From positions 58,121-122,120 of the forward strand of contig JAGXFX010000021.1 in assembly GCA_024637045.1 (NCBI GenBank): a stretch of 64,000 nt of DNA. Reading direction: 5' to 3'. Source of the stretch: Soehngenia sp. (lineage in GTDB: Bacteria; Bacillota; Clostridia; Tissierellales; Tissierellaceae). Position numbers and translations under genes: made by a program. Below the pieces are notes generated by a model. It made no database searches. It was given only the letters and a program-made list of their open reading frames with translations, and was not told the origin of the DNA. Positions 18,981 to 28,192 of this stretch are shown one piece after another; the stretch's first letter is position 1, and each line of letters begins with the position of its first letter.

Positions 18981-21041
18981 ATGTCTGGGTTAGACACTTC
19001 AGTGCAATATATAAAAGGTGTAGGACCAAAGAAAGCTTACAGACTTAAGAGACTGGGATTGGAAAGGGTAGAAGACATACTCTATTATTTACCAAAGGAT
19101 TACGAAGATAAAAGAAAAATATCTTTGCTAGCGGAAGGAAGATACGATGACAGAAATCTTTATAAAGTAACTGTTAAATCATCTCCTTCCTTAACTAAGC
19201 CTAGAAGAGGTTTACGTATCCTCAAAGTCCAAGTGGAAGATGATTCAGCAGTGGCTCAACTGGTATGGTTTAATCAAGATTATCTAAGAGATAGGTTAAT
19301 TCCAGGAAGGGAATATCTTGTATATGGAAAATTAAAAAAAGATTCCTTTGGCATTCAGATTCATAATTCTGAATTCAAACCGTGGGATGGTAAAAACACT
19401 AGTCAGGGCATAACTCCTGTTTATGGTTTAACTGAAGGTATTACCAATAAAGAAATGACAAAAATTTTAAAAACTGCTATGGATGAATATCTTCAAGATG
19501 TTAAAAATGTTTTGCCTAGAGATATCTCACTTAAGTACAACTTCATTGAAAAGAAGGAGGCTATTAAACAAATTCACTATCCAAATAGCCCTGAGTCACT
19601 AATTGAAGCTAGAAATCAGCTTGCCTTTGAAGAATTATTAGTACTCCAGTTAGGTTTGTTAAGGCTAAAGAAAACAAATGCTACAAACAAGAGTGGAGTA
19701 AGCATGCCAAAACATGAGTATATAGATAGATTTATTGAAAATCTTGAATTTGAATTGACTGATGCTCAAAAGAAGGTATTAAGTGAAATTATGGCTAATA
19801 TGGGCAGAGAATCACAAATGAATAGACTTGTACAGGGTGATGTAGGTTCTGGAAAGACAATTATCGGTATTATTGCCATGTACAATGCTGTTTTAAATGG
19901 TCAGCAAGCTGCAATGATGGCCCCCACTGAAATTCTAGCTCTTCAACACTATGAATCTCTGGTGAAAGCATTCAATAATATGGACATAAAAGTTGCTTTT
20001 CTTTCAGGCAATCAAACAAAAAAAGATAAAGAACTTGTACTTCTAGAACTTGCAAAAGGTAAAATAGATATAATTGTAGGTACTCATGCATTAATCCAGA
20101 CTAAAGTAGCTTTTAATAGATTAGGCTTGGCAATAACAGACGAACAACATCGATTTGGAGTTCGACAACGGTTGACCTTATCCGACAAGGGAGTTTCACC
20201 AGATGTAATCGTAATGACTGCAACTCCAATACCAAGAACTTTGGCTTTGATACTATATGGTGATCTCGATATATCAATTATCGACGAGCTACCGCCTGGG
20301 AGACAAGAAATTAAAACCTATGCAGTAGACAATTCCATGGAAGAAAGAATTTATAAGTTTATTTCAAAGCAAATTGAAGAGGGTAGACAAGCTTATATTG
20401 TTTGTCCATTAATAGAGGAGTCTGAAAAACTCGAAGTTATTTCAGCCGAAGAATTATATGTACGATTAAAAAATTCTGTTTTCAACGATCATGAAGTTGC
20501 ACTTCTTCATGGTAGAATGAATCAGAGGGAAAAGGATTCAATAATGATTGAGTTCAAAAATAGACGTGTAGATATCCTAATTTCAACAACTGTTATAGAG
20601 GTAGGTGTTAATGTACCCAATGCAAGTATTATGTTAATAATGAATGCAGAACGATTTGGCCTTGCACAACTTCACCAGTTGAGAGGTAGAGTTGGGAGAG
20701 GAGGGTACCAATCACATTGTATTCTCGTCAATAATAGTTCTACAAAACTGAGTAGAGAACGAATGAGAATTATGCAATCTACAAATGACGGATTTAAGAT
20801 ATCAGAAAAAGACTTGGAATTAAGAGGACCTGGCGAATTTTTTGGGACCAGACAACATGGAATTCCCGAACTAAGAATAGCTAATCTCATAAGGGATATT
20901 GATATTCTTAAGTCTGCACAGAAAGAAGCAATATCAATTGTAAACAATGAATCATGGATAACAAACGATGAATATAGTTCTATAAGAGAAAGTATCAACA
21001 AATTGTTTTCAGCTAAGACTGATGAAATAATACTTAATTAG
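18981..21041 (+). CDS. recG: ATP-dependent DNA helicase RecG
   Basis: VGPKKAYRLKRLG; GDVGSGKTIIGIIAMYNAV; TDEQHRFGVRQR; QLRGRVGRGGYQSHC. Confidence 0.97.
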   Translation: MSGLDTSVQYIKGVGPKKAYRLKRLGLERVEDILYYLPKDYEDKRKISLLAEGRYDDRNLYKVTVKSSPSLTKPRRGLRILKVQVEDDSAVAQLVWFNQDYLRDRLIPGREYLVYGKLKKDSFGIQIHNSEFKPWDGKNTSQGITPVYGLTEGITNKEMTKILKTAMDEYLQDVKNVLPRDISLKYNFIEKKEAIKQIHYPNSPESLIEARNQLAFEELLVLQLGLLRLKKTNATNKSGVSMPKHEYIDRFIENLEFELTDAQKKVLSEIMANMGRESQMNRLVQGDVGSGKTIIGIIAMYNAVLNGQQAAMMAPTEILALQHYESLVKAFNNMDIKVAFLSGNQTKKDKELVLLELAKGKIDIIVGTHALIQTKVAFNRLGLAITDEQHRFGVRQRLTLSDKGVSPDVIVMTATPIPRTLALILYGDLDISIIDELPPGRQEIKTYAVDNSMEERIYKFISKQIEEGRQAYIVCPLIEESEKLEVISAEELYVRLKNSVFNDHEVALLHGRMNQREKDSIMIEFKNRRVDILISTTVIEVGVNVPNASIMLIMNAERFGLAQLHQLRGRVGRGGYQSHCILVNNSSTKLSRERMRIMQSTNDGFKISEKDLELRGPGEFFGTRQHGIPELRIANLIRDIDILKSAQKEAISIVNNESWITNDEYSSIRESINKLFSAKTDEIILN

Positions 21042-21095
21042 GTTTTAATATGGTAAAATCTGTGATAAAATGTTAGCAAAAGTAGGTGATTAAGA

Positions 21096-21662
21096 GTGCG
21101 AGTAATATCCGGAATAAGAAAAGGACACAAATTGACAGCACCAAAGGGAAATTCTGTAAGGCCAACTGAGGACAGGGTGAAGGAATCTCTATTCAATATT
21201 TTATCCCCACTAAAAAGCGAAGCAATTGTTTTGGACTTGTTTGCTGGGAGTGGAGGAATAGGAATTGAGTTTTTGAGCAGAGGAGCGAGCAAAGTCTATT
21301 TTGTAGATAATAGTTTTGACAGTATCGAGGCAATTAAGAAGAATCTTGAACATACAAAACTCAAAGAGTCAGCGGAAATTGTCAGGGGAGACGCCAGAAC
21401 TGCAATCAAGCAATTAAGTTCCAGTGATACCGTCTTTGATTATATATATATAGACCCACCCTATGCAGCTGAAGAATTGTTTCATAAGACACTTCAGCTT
21501 ATCGCAGATTATAAAATGATTTCACACGATGGAATTATAATTGTAGAGCATGATAAAACTATGATTTTGAAAGAAAGGTATTCAGGTATAAAAATCTTCG
21601 ACACCAGAAATTATGGAAGCAAGGAAATGACATATTTCAGAAACGAAGGAGTGGCAGTATGA
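21096..21662 (+). CDS. rsmD: 16S rRNA (guanine966-N2)-methyltransferase (GTG start)
   Basis: MRVISGIRKGHKLTAPKG; VRPTEDRVKESLFNIL; VLDLFAGSGGIGIEFLSRGA; YIDPPYA. Confidence 0.96.
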   Translation: MRVISGIRKGHKLTAPKGNSVRPTEDRVKESLFNILSPLKSEAIVLDLFAGSGGIGIEFLSRGASKVYFVDNSFDSIEAIKKNLEHTKLKESAEIVRGDARTAIKQLSSSDTVFDYIYIDPPYAAEELFHKTLQLIADYKMISHDGIIIVEHDKTMILKERYSGIKIFDTRNYGSKEMTYFRNEGVAV

Positions 21663-22144
21663 GAGTAATTTATCCAGGAAGCTTTGATCCAGTTACAAAC
21701 GGTCATCTTGATATAATTCAAAGATGCTCTGACAGATTTGATCAAGTTATAATTTCAGTTCTTAACAATACAAGAAAGAGTAGTGTGTTTACTGTGGATG
21801 AAAGAATCAAGCTGCTGGAGGAATCAACGAAAGAGCTTCACAATATAGAGATTGATTCATTTACAGGATTACTTACGGACTATGCAAAAAAGAAAGGGTG
21901 CAGCACCATAATCAGAGGTCTGAGAGCTGTTACTGACTTTGAGTACGAGATGCAGCTCGCGTTGATAAATCGAAAGACATACCCTGACTTGGAAACTCTT
22001 TTTATGGTTTCTTCAACAGGAGTCTCATTTTTAAGCTCATCTCTCGTAAAAGAAATAGCATCGTTTAACGGTGAAATATCATGTTTTGTACCAGAGGTTG
22101 TGGAAAATGCTCTAAAAGAAAAGTTTAATAGGGGGGCTCGGTAA
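21659..22144 (+). CDS. coaD: Pantetheine-phosphate adenylyltransferase
   Basis: YPGSFDPVTNGHLDIIQR; IIRGLRAVTDFEYEMQLALINR; FLSSSLVKEIA. Confidence 0.97.
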   Translation: MRVIYPGSFDPVTNGHLDIIQRCSDRFDQVIISVLNNTRKSSVFTVDERIKLLEESTKELHNIEIDSFTGLLTDYAKKKGCSTIIRGLRAVTDFEYEMQLALINRKTYPDLETLFMVSSTGVSFLSSSLVKEIASFNGEISCFVPEVVENALKEKFNRGAR

Positions 22145-22590
22145 TGGATTTATTAAATTTAATTGATGAAGTGGAAGACATTGTAGAGGCAGCAACAAGT
22201 GTACCACTAATAGGTAAGGTTATGGTTGATAGAGATGAAATTCTTGACATTGTCAAGGAAATTAGAATAAAATTGCCTGATGAAATCAAGCAGGCAGCAT
22301 GGATAAAAGAAGAAAGACAGAGGATAATTGATGAGGCTCAAAAGACATCTACAGCAATGATAAGTGAAGCAGAAGTTAGGCTTGAAGAACTAATTGATAG
22401 AGAAGAGGTTATCAAACAAGCAAATCAGAGAGCGGATGAAATACTAAAAAGGGCAGAATATAGCTCTGAAGAGATAAGAAACGGTGCCTTGGAATATGCT
22501 GATGGACTCCTTTACGAAGCACAGGAAAATTTCAAGGATTTAATTCAGTTATTAAATGACAATAGAAAAGAGTTGAGAAATAAAGAATAG
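22144..22590 (+). CDS. Coiled-coil protein of the SepIVA/DivIVA-like (often 'V-type ATPase subunit H-like') family
   Basis: 148 aa, N-terminal MDLLNLIDEVEDIVEAATSVPLIGKVMVDRDEILDIVKEIRIKLPDEIKQA then charged coiled coil; overlaps coaD stop. Confidence 0.7.
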   Translation: MDLLNLIDEVEDIVEAATSVPLIGKVMVDRDEILDIVKEIRIKLPDEIKQAAWIKEERQRIIDEAQKTSTAMISEAEVRLEELIDREEVIKQANQRADEILKRAEYSSEEIRNGALEYADGLLYEAQENFKDLIQLLNDNRKELRNKE

Positions 22591-22593
22591 CAC

Positions 22594-22621
22594 AAAGGAC
22601 CCTCTCTGAAATGGGTCCTTT
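22594..22621. terminator. Terminator-like hairpin between convergent genes (overlaps tmcAL stop)
   Basis: AAAGGACCC tctctgaaat GGGTCCTTT; tmcAL stop TAA at 22620-22622. Confidence 0.75.
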
Positions 22622-23867
22622 ATCTATATTGGATAAATGGACTTTTAGTAAAATCCATAGCTATTTCAGGTTTGGCAAGATCAAGACCAAGGTAGTACAA
22701 GTCTGTAGCTAGAACCTCCAACAATAGGATTGATTTATTCCTATTATTAAGATTATTTATTGAATCAGATAGCTTGTTGATTATTTCAATATCAGAGTTC
22801 TCTTTGATTTTGTTAATGATTTCAAAACCTTTCTTGTTGCTTGCAAGTATTCTAATATATCCCGGTTCATTTGAAAATGCATCAAGGATAGCTTCTTTTT
22901 TAAGATCTGCCAGCATATGAATAAACAATCTCTGAATTCGAGTTTCTGTATATCGTTTTGTGGAAATGGCTTTTATAAGTTCTAGTGGGTCAGAACTAAT
23001 CTTTGAAAGTTCTTTTATCCTATTTTCCAGCCCAATTTCAACATCAAAATAATCAGATATATTCTCTGGTGACTTTACACAAAGCAGGTAATTGATTATT
23101 TGTGAATAGTTTTCAAGTCCGTTGATTTTACCATACTTCTTGATGAATTCAAATATGGAATCATAAGATGAGTTTGGTAACAAATCAACAGCTGATTCAA
23201 TACCGTTTTCTTTTATTCTGTGTCTTATAGCTGTAGCAGAAGCAATTTCACTTTTTACTTCCAATTCAGAATACTTATCACCCAATCTTTTGAAGGTCAT
23301 TGGAATAATCGAGGATTTTATTCTTATCAATGATTTAAGATATTCAATTCCAAGAATATTATTGGATTCTTTAATAATAGATAGTGTATCTCCTAATTCT
23401 ATCCCGTTAACTTCAGCATATTCTTTCAGTGCAAGTGATCTTGAAACCGAAAAAGAATTTCCATCAGTGAGGTGTTCTTTGAGAAATTTCTTAAATAGAG
23501 GTGGTTCAAATGCAAAAATTTCTGCAATTGCCTTTAGCTCATCGATATTACCGGATTCGCTACCAAAGACAAGATAATCTGTCGAGTTAATAGACTCCAG
23601 TATTTTGGTTGATCCTGAAGCAAAAAGTTCTGCTGTTTGAACCGAGTATATAAAAGGAAGCTCAATAACAAGGTCAACACCGTTGTTTATAGCCATTTTT
23701 GCTCTTGTCCATTTATCAACCAGGGCTGGTTCTCCTCTCTGCACGAAGGAACCACTCATAACGGCGACAATATGGGATGCACCTGTAAGACTTTTAGTGT
23801 TTTCTATGTGTATTTGATGTCCATAGTGAAATGGATTATATTCTGTAATAAAACCTGCTATTTTCAA
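22620..23867 (-). CDS. tmcAL: tRNA(Met) cytidine acetate ligase (YlbM family nucleotidyltransferase)
   Basis: MKIAGFITEYNPFHYGHQIHIE; AVMSGSFVQRGEPALVDKW. Confidence 0.94.
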   Translation of the reverse strand: MKIAGFITEYNPFHYGHQIHIENTKSLTGASHIVAVMSGSFVQRGEPALVDKWTRAKMAINNGVDLVIELPFIYSVQTAELFASGSTKILESINSTDYLVFGSESGNIDELKAIAEIFAFEPPLFKKFLKEHLTDGNSFSVSRSLALKEYAEVNGIELGDTLSIIKESNNILGIEYLKSLIRIKSSIIPMTFKRLGDKYSELEVKSEIASATAIRHRIKENGIESAVDLLPNSSYDSIFEFIKKYGKINGLENYSQIINYLLCVKSPENISDYFDVEIGLENRIKELSKISSDPLELIKAISTKRYTETRIQRLFIHMLADLKKEAILDAFSNEPGYIRILASNKKGFEIINKIKENSDIEIINKLSDSINNLNNRNKSILLLEVLATDLYYLGLDLAKPEIAMDFTKSPFIQYR

Positions 23868-24079
23868 AGCATAGACTCCTTTCCAATGTACATTATAATT
23901 AGTATTAGTGCATATGTTACAATTATTCGTTAAAATGGTTTGTTACTAAGAATAATAACATTTGATTATGACATGTACAAATAAAAAGCTAACAATTTTC
24001 AAATTTAATTTTTAAAAAGAATAGAACAATTTTTTCGAAAAGCTAATCTTCGTTTAATTTACACTTTTGGTTTCTTCTG

Positions 24080-24108
24080 TTGATTTTTTAACATAAATAT
24101 AATACTAT
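24080..24108 (+). promoter_or_regulatory. Putative sigmaA promoter for ackA
   Basis: TTGATT -17 nt- TACTAT. Confidence 0.5.
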
Positions 24109-24139
24109 TGATATATAAATACTTATAGGAGGTCTGTAA

Positions 24140-25342
24140 ATGAAAATTTTAGTAATGAACTGTGGAAGTTCCTCATTGAAATATCAACTTATTGATATGC
24201 AGGGAGAAGAAGTTTTGGCAAAAGGGCTAGTGGAAAGAATAGGAATTGAAGGTTCCAAAATAAAGCATGATACCACCGGAAAGGAAAGAGTGGTAATAGA
24301 AGAGCAGATGGAAGACCATAAAAAGGCAATTGAACTTGTACTTAAGGTAATTATTGATAAAGATCATGGTGCAATAACCTCAATGGATGAGATTGGAGCA
24401 GTAGGACACAGAGTGGTACATGGTGGAGAAGACTTTGCGGGTTCAGTTATGATTGATAAAGCAGTTATGGATTCATTATACAAGAATATTGAACTTGCTC
24501 CATTGCACAATCCTCCTAACATCATGGGAATAGAAGCATGCAAGGAATTGATGCCGAATACACCTATGGTTGGAGTATTTGATACAGCTTTCCATCAAAC
24601 TATACCGGCAGAAAACTATATTTATGCCATACCATATGAATATTACGATAAATACAAAATAAGAAGATATGGATTCCATGGAACATCACACAAATACGTA
24701 TCTTTAAGAGCTTCTGAATTAATGAATAAAGACATCAAGGATTTAAACATTGTGTCATGTCATCTTGGAAATGGTTCAAGTGTTACTGCAATAGAAGGTG
24801 GAAAGTCTGTAGATACAAGTATGGGCTTTACTCCTCTGGAAGGTCTCGCTATGGGTACCAGATCTGGTGATATCGACCCTGCAATAATTCCATTCCTAAT
24901 GGATAAGGAAGGTATGACCTTTGATGAAGTAAACAATATGCTAAATAAAGAATCCGGTGTTCTTGGGATATCTGGACTAAGCAGTGATTTCAGAGACCTT
25001 GAAATAGCTTCAGAAGAAGGCAATGAGAGAGCAACTCTAGCTTTGAAGGTGTTTACCAACAGAGTCAAGAAGTATATTGCTGCATATTCTGCACAAATGT
25101 GCAGAATTGATGTGCTTGTTTTCACTGCAGGAATCGGTGAAAATTCTGATTTAATTAGAAAAATGGTATGTGATGGACTGGAGTGTCTAAACATTAGAAT
25201 TGATGACAGTTTAAATAATGGTATCCGAGGTAAAGAAGCAGTTCTAAGCAAAGATCTCACAAGTACTACAATTATGGTAATACCTACAAACGAAGAACTT
25301 ATGATTGCTAGAGATACTTTGGGAATAGTCAGCGCAAGATAG
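24140..25342 (+). CDS. ackA: Acetate kinase
   Basis: [62 protein letters not shown]. Confidence 0.98.
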   Translation: MKILVMNCGSSSLKYQLIDMQGEEVLAKGLVERIGIEGSKIKHDTTGKERVVIEEQMEDHKKAIELVLKVIIDKDHGAITSMDEIGAVGHRVVHGGEDFAGSVMIDKAVMDSLYKNIELAPLHNPPNIMGIEACKELMPNTPMVGVFDTAFHQTIPAENYIYAIPYEYYDKYKIRRYGFHGTSHKYVSLRASELMNKDIKDLNIVSCHLGNGSSVTAIEGGKSVDTSMGFTPLEGLAMGTRSGDIDPAIIPFLMDKEGMTFDEVNNMLNKESGVLGISGLSSDFRDLEIASEEGNERATLALKVFTNRVKKYIAAYSAQMCRIDVLVFTAGIGENSDLIRKMVCDGLECLNIRIDDSLNNGIRGKEAVLSKDLTSTTIMVIPTNEELMIARDTLGIVSAR

Positions 25343-25345
25343 TTG

Positions 25346-25374
25346 TTGACAAAGATGTCCCTCATATATATAAT
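25346..25374 (+). promoter_or_regulatory. Perfect-consensus sigmaA promoter upstream of yceD-rpmF
   Basis: TTGACA -17 nt- TATAAT immediately after ackA stop. Confidence 0.8.
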
Positions 25375-25402
25375 AGTACTGTTAGTCTAAGAGGTGACAA
25401 TT

Positions 25403-25918
25403 ATGATAATTGATTTATCTAATTTTCTTGATAGCGGCAAACAGGTCATGAGTTTCTCATTTGACGTATCTAGTAATGAGTTTGGAATTGAGGATATATC
25501 CTCAATTGTTGATTCAATTCATATAGAAGGCAACTTTTATAAAGTAGATGGCGAAATACTCATTGACACAGAAGGTAGTTATATTTACCAAGCTCCTTGT
25601 GACAGATGTCTTGTTCAGAGTAGCAATGAAATCAGTTTCAAGGCTACAGGAAAATTAATGGAAGAAAAAGCAGGGAACAACATCGAAGATGAAGAATCTG
25701 ATGAGATCGTTTACTACAAAGACATCACGGTAGACATCGCTAATTACATTTGGAATCAGATAGCAAGTTCCCTACCGATGAAATTTTTATGCAACGAGAA
25801 TTGTAAAGGTTTGTGTCAAAAATGCGGTAAGAACCTTAATGAAGGTACATGCGACTGCAACATTGAAACAGGCGATTTACGATTCGAAAAGTTAAGGGAA
25901 CTTTCTCTAAATGATTAA
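25403..25918 (+). CDS. yceD: YceD family / DUF177 protein
   Basis: DRCLVQSSNEISF; CNENCKGLCQKCGKNLNEGTCDC; precedes rpmF. Confidence 0.92.
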   Translation: MIIDLSNFLDSGKQVMSFSFDVSSNEFGIEDISSIVDSIHIEGNFYKVDGEILIDTEGSYIYQAPCDRCLVQSSNEISFKATGKLMEEKAGNNIEDEESDEIVYYKDITVDIANYIWNQIASSLPMKFLCNENCKGLCQKCGKNLNEGTCDCNIETGDLRFEKLRELSLND

Positions 25919-25931
25919 GGAGGTGTTTTAA

Positions 25932-26111
25932 ATGGCAGTACCAAAAAGGAAAACTTCTAAAGCCAGAAGAGACAAAAGAAGAGCGTCTTCCTATAGACTT
26001 AATAAAACCACAGTTGTTGAATGTCCGCAATGTCATGAGCCCAAACAACCACATAGAGTTTGCAGAAGTTGTGGCTATTACAAGAATAGGGAAGTAATTG
26101 TAGTCGAGTAA
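25932..26111 (+). CDS. rpmF: 50S ribosomal protein L32 (zinc-binding form)
   Basis: Manual translation MAVPKRKTSKARRDKRRASSYRLNKTTVVECPQCHEPKQPHRVCRSCGYYKNREVIVVE (59 aa, below ORF-track cutoff). Confidence 0.97.
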   Translation: MAVPKRKTSKARRDKRRASSYRLNKTTVVECPQCHEPKQPHRVCRSCGYYKNREVIVVE

Positions 26112-26115
26112 TGAG

Positions 26116-26148
26116 AAAGATAGTGATTAGCTTCACTATCTTTTTTTT
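26116..26148 (+). terminator. Intrinsic terminator after rpmF
   Basis: AAAGATAGTGA ttagct TCACTATCTTT TTTTT. Confidence 0.9.
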
Positions 26149-26229
26149 ATGTGCTAAAATAGATATGATATGATTAAAAAGTGATTGTAGAATGTTTGTT
26201 TCGACAAATAAGAAAAAATGAGGGATAAA

Positions 26230-27213
26230 ATGAGGATAATTGTAGATGGTATGGGAGGAGATAATGCTCCTGAATCAACAGTAAAAGGAGCTGTTGAGGC
26301 TGTAAAAGAATATGGTATAGAAGTAATAATCACAGGACCTGAAGATAAAATCCAGAATCAGTTAAAAAAATATATCTATCCTTCTGAAAAGATAAGGGTA
26401 ATGGATGCTCCAGAAGTGATAACCAATGATGAAAACCCTACATTGGCAATCAGAAGAAAGAAGAATAGCTCTCTTGTAGTTGGCATGCAGGCACTTGCAG
26501 ATGGAGAAGGTGAAGGTTTTATATCTGCAGGTAATACTGGCGCACTACTTGCTGGAGGATTATTCATAGTAAAGAGGATTGAAGGGATTGACAGAGCAGC
26601 TCTAACAGTACTATACCCGACACTCAAGGGTGTTTCACTGCTAGTAGATGCTGGTGCTAATATGGACACTAAATCTGAGTATCTGAGTCAATTTGCATTA
26701 ATGGGTTCAATCTATATGGAAGAGGTTATGGGGGTTGAAAACCCTAGGGTAGGTCTTGTAAATGTTGGCACTGAGGAGTCAAAAGGTAACCAATTGTCAA
26801 AAGAAACTTTTCAAGCATTAAGTGAGTCTAATATTAATTTTATTGGAAATATAGAAGCCAGGGATCTGCCTTATGGCATTGCAGATGTAATGGTTTGTGA
26901 TGGATTTGTAGGTAATGTTGTACTCAAGCTTACAGAAGGAATGGCATCTTCTATTTTTTCACTGTTAAAGGAATCTTTGATGGCAGACTTCAGATCAAAG
27001 TTTGGGGCACTACTTTTAAAACCACAGCTAAAATTATTGAAAAAGAGACTCGATTACAGGGAGCACGGAGGTGCACCACTACTTGGAACCACCAAACCTG
27101 TAGTCAAGGCTCATGGCAGCTCAGATTATTACGCTTTTAAGAATGGTATAGGTCAACTTAAGACTTTCATTGAGAGAGATGTAATAATTGCGATAGAAAA
27201 CAAACTGGTATGA
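26230..27213 (+). CDS. plsX: Phosphate acyltransferase PlsX
   Basis: MRIIVDGMGGDNAPESTVKGAVEA; GFISAGNTGALLAGG; DGFVGNVVLKLTEG; GAGGG RBS before ATG 26230. Confidence 0.97.
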   Translation: MRIIVDGMGGDNAPESTVKGAVEAVKEYGIEVIITGPEDKIQNQLKKYIYPSEKIRVMDAPEVITNDENPTLAIRRKKNSSLVVGMQALADGEGEGFISAGNTGALLAGGLFIVKRIEGIDRAALTVLYPTLKGVSLLVDAGANMDTKSEYLSQFALMGSIYMEEVMGVENPRVGLVNVGTEESKGNQLSKETFQALSESNINFIGNIEARDLPYGIADVMVCDGFVGNVVLKLTEGMASSIFSLLKESLMADFRSKFGALLLKPQLKLLKKRLDYREHGGAPLLGTTKPVVKAHGSSDYYAFKNGIGQLKTFIERDVIIAIENKLV

Positions 27214-27225
27214 TGGAGGAATATA

Positions 27226-27456
27226 ATGATTACAAAAAAATTAATTGATATTATAACAACACAATTTAATGTGCCTGAAAAAGACATAACGATGGAAACA
27301 TCATTCAGAGATGACCTAAATGCAGATTCTCTTGATTTAGTTGAGCTTATAATGGCTCTTGAAGATGAATTTGGTTTAGAGGTAGATGATGATGATGTAG
27401 AAATGATTAAGACTGTTGGAGATGCCAAGCAATATATTAAAGGTAAAGTCGAGTAA
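27226..27456 (+). CDS. acpP: Acyl carrier protein
   Basis: FRDDLNADSLDLVELIMALEDEFGLEVDDDD, DSL phosphopantetheine site. Confidence 0.97.
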   Translation: MITKKLIDIITTQFNVPEKDITMETSFRDDLNADSLDLVELIMALEDEFGLEVDDDDVEMIKTVGDAKQYIKGKVE

Positions 27457-27472
27457 ATCTGGGGGTGTTTTC

Positions 27473-28192
27473 ATGAATGGCTATTCTGAATTAAGCAAAC
27501 TTGATGAATTGCAGAAGAAGCTTAGATATCGGTTTGAAGATATGGAACTTCTTGAGACGGCATTAACCCATAGCTCTTATGCCAATGAACATGGGATGCA
27601 TGCCAGCAAAAGCAATCAGAGACTAGAATTTCTTGGAGATACGGTCCTAGGATTGGTTGTAAGTGAATATCTATTTGTGAAATATCCATTTTACCCTGAA
27701 GGTGAACTTACAAAAATACGTGCAAAAGTGGTCTCTGAACCTTCTTTGGCTCTAGCAGCAAGAAGAATAGACCTAGGAAGTTTTCTTCTTCTTGGCAAAG
27801 GTGAAGATAATACTGGAGGGAGAGACAGAGATTCAATTTTAGCTGACGCAAGCGAATCAATCACAGGTGCAATTTTTATGGACAGTAATTATGTAACCGT
27901 TAAAGAATTTTTATTAAAGAACTTTGAGACAATTATTGTCAAAGCGGTTGCAAGGGGTTCGCTTTTTGTAGACTATAAAACGACTTTACAGGAAAAGCTT
28001 CAAAAAATAAGTAAGGAAAAGCTTTCTTATTCAGTAGTAAAAGAAGAAGGTCCAGATCACGATAAACTTTTTTATGTAAATGTATTCATTGGAGGAGATA
28101 TAATCGGCTCAGGAATAGGAAGAAATAAAAAAGAAGCTGAACAGATGGCTGCGAAAGAAGCTTTGATTCTTATGGGTGAGGATTATGAGTAG
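27473..28192 (+). CDS. rnc: Ribonuclease III
   Basis: ALTHSSYANEH; NQRLEFLGDTVLGLVVSEYLF; C-terminal dsRBD; start ATG 27473 after GGGGGTG RBS. Confidence 0.97.
   Translation: MNGYSELSKLDELQKKLRYRFEDMELLETALTHSSYANEHGMHASKSNQRLEFLGDTVLGLVVSEYLFVKYPFYPEGELTKIRAKVVSEPSLALAARRIDLGSFLLLGKGEDNTGGRDRDSILADASESITGAIFMDSNYVTVKEFLLKNFETIIVKAVARGSLFVDYKTTLQEKLQKISKEKLSYSVVKEEGPDHDKLFYVNVFIGGDIIGSGIGRNKKEAEQMAAKEALILMGEDYE

Noticed and set aside
23940-24060. AT-rich AATTTTCAAATTTAAT and TTTTCGAAAA upstream of ackA as CodY/CcpA sites
   Set aside because: Only half-site similarity in a very AT-rich gap, with no convincing cre or CodY consensus.
24760-25365. 201-aa minus-strand ORF opposite ackA
   Set aside because: Shadow ORF antisense to a strongly conserved acetate kinase.
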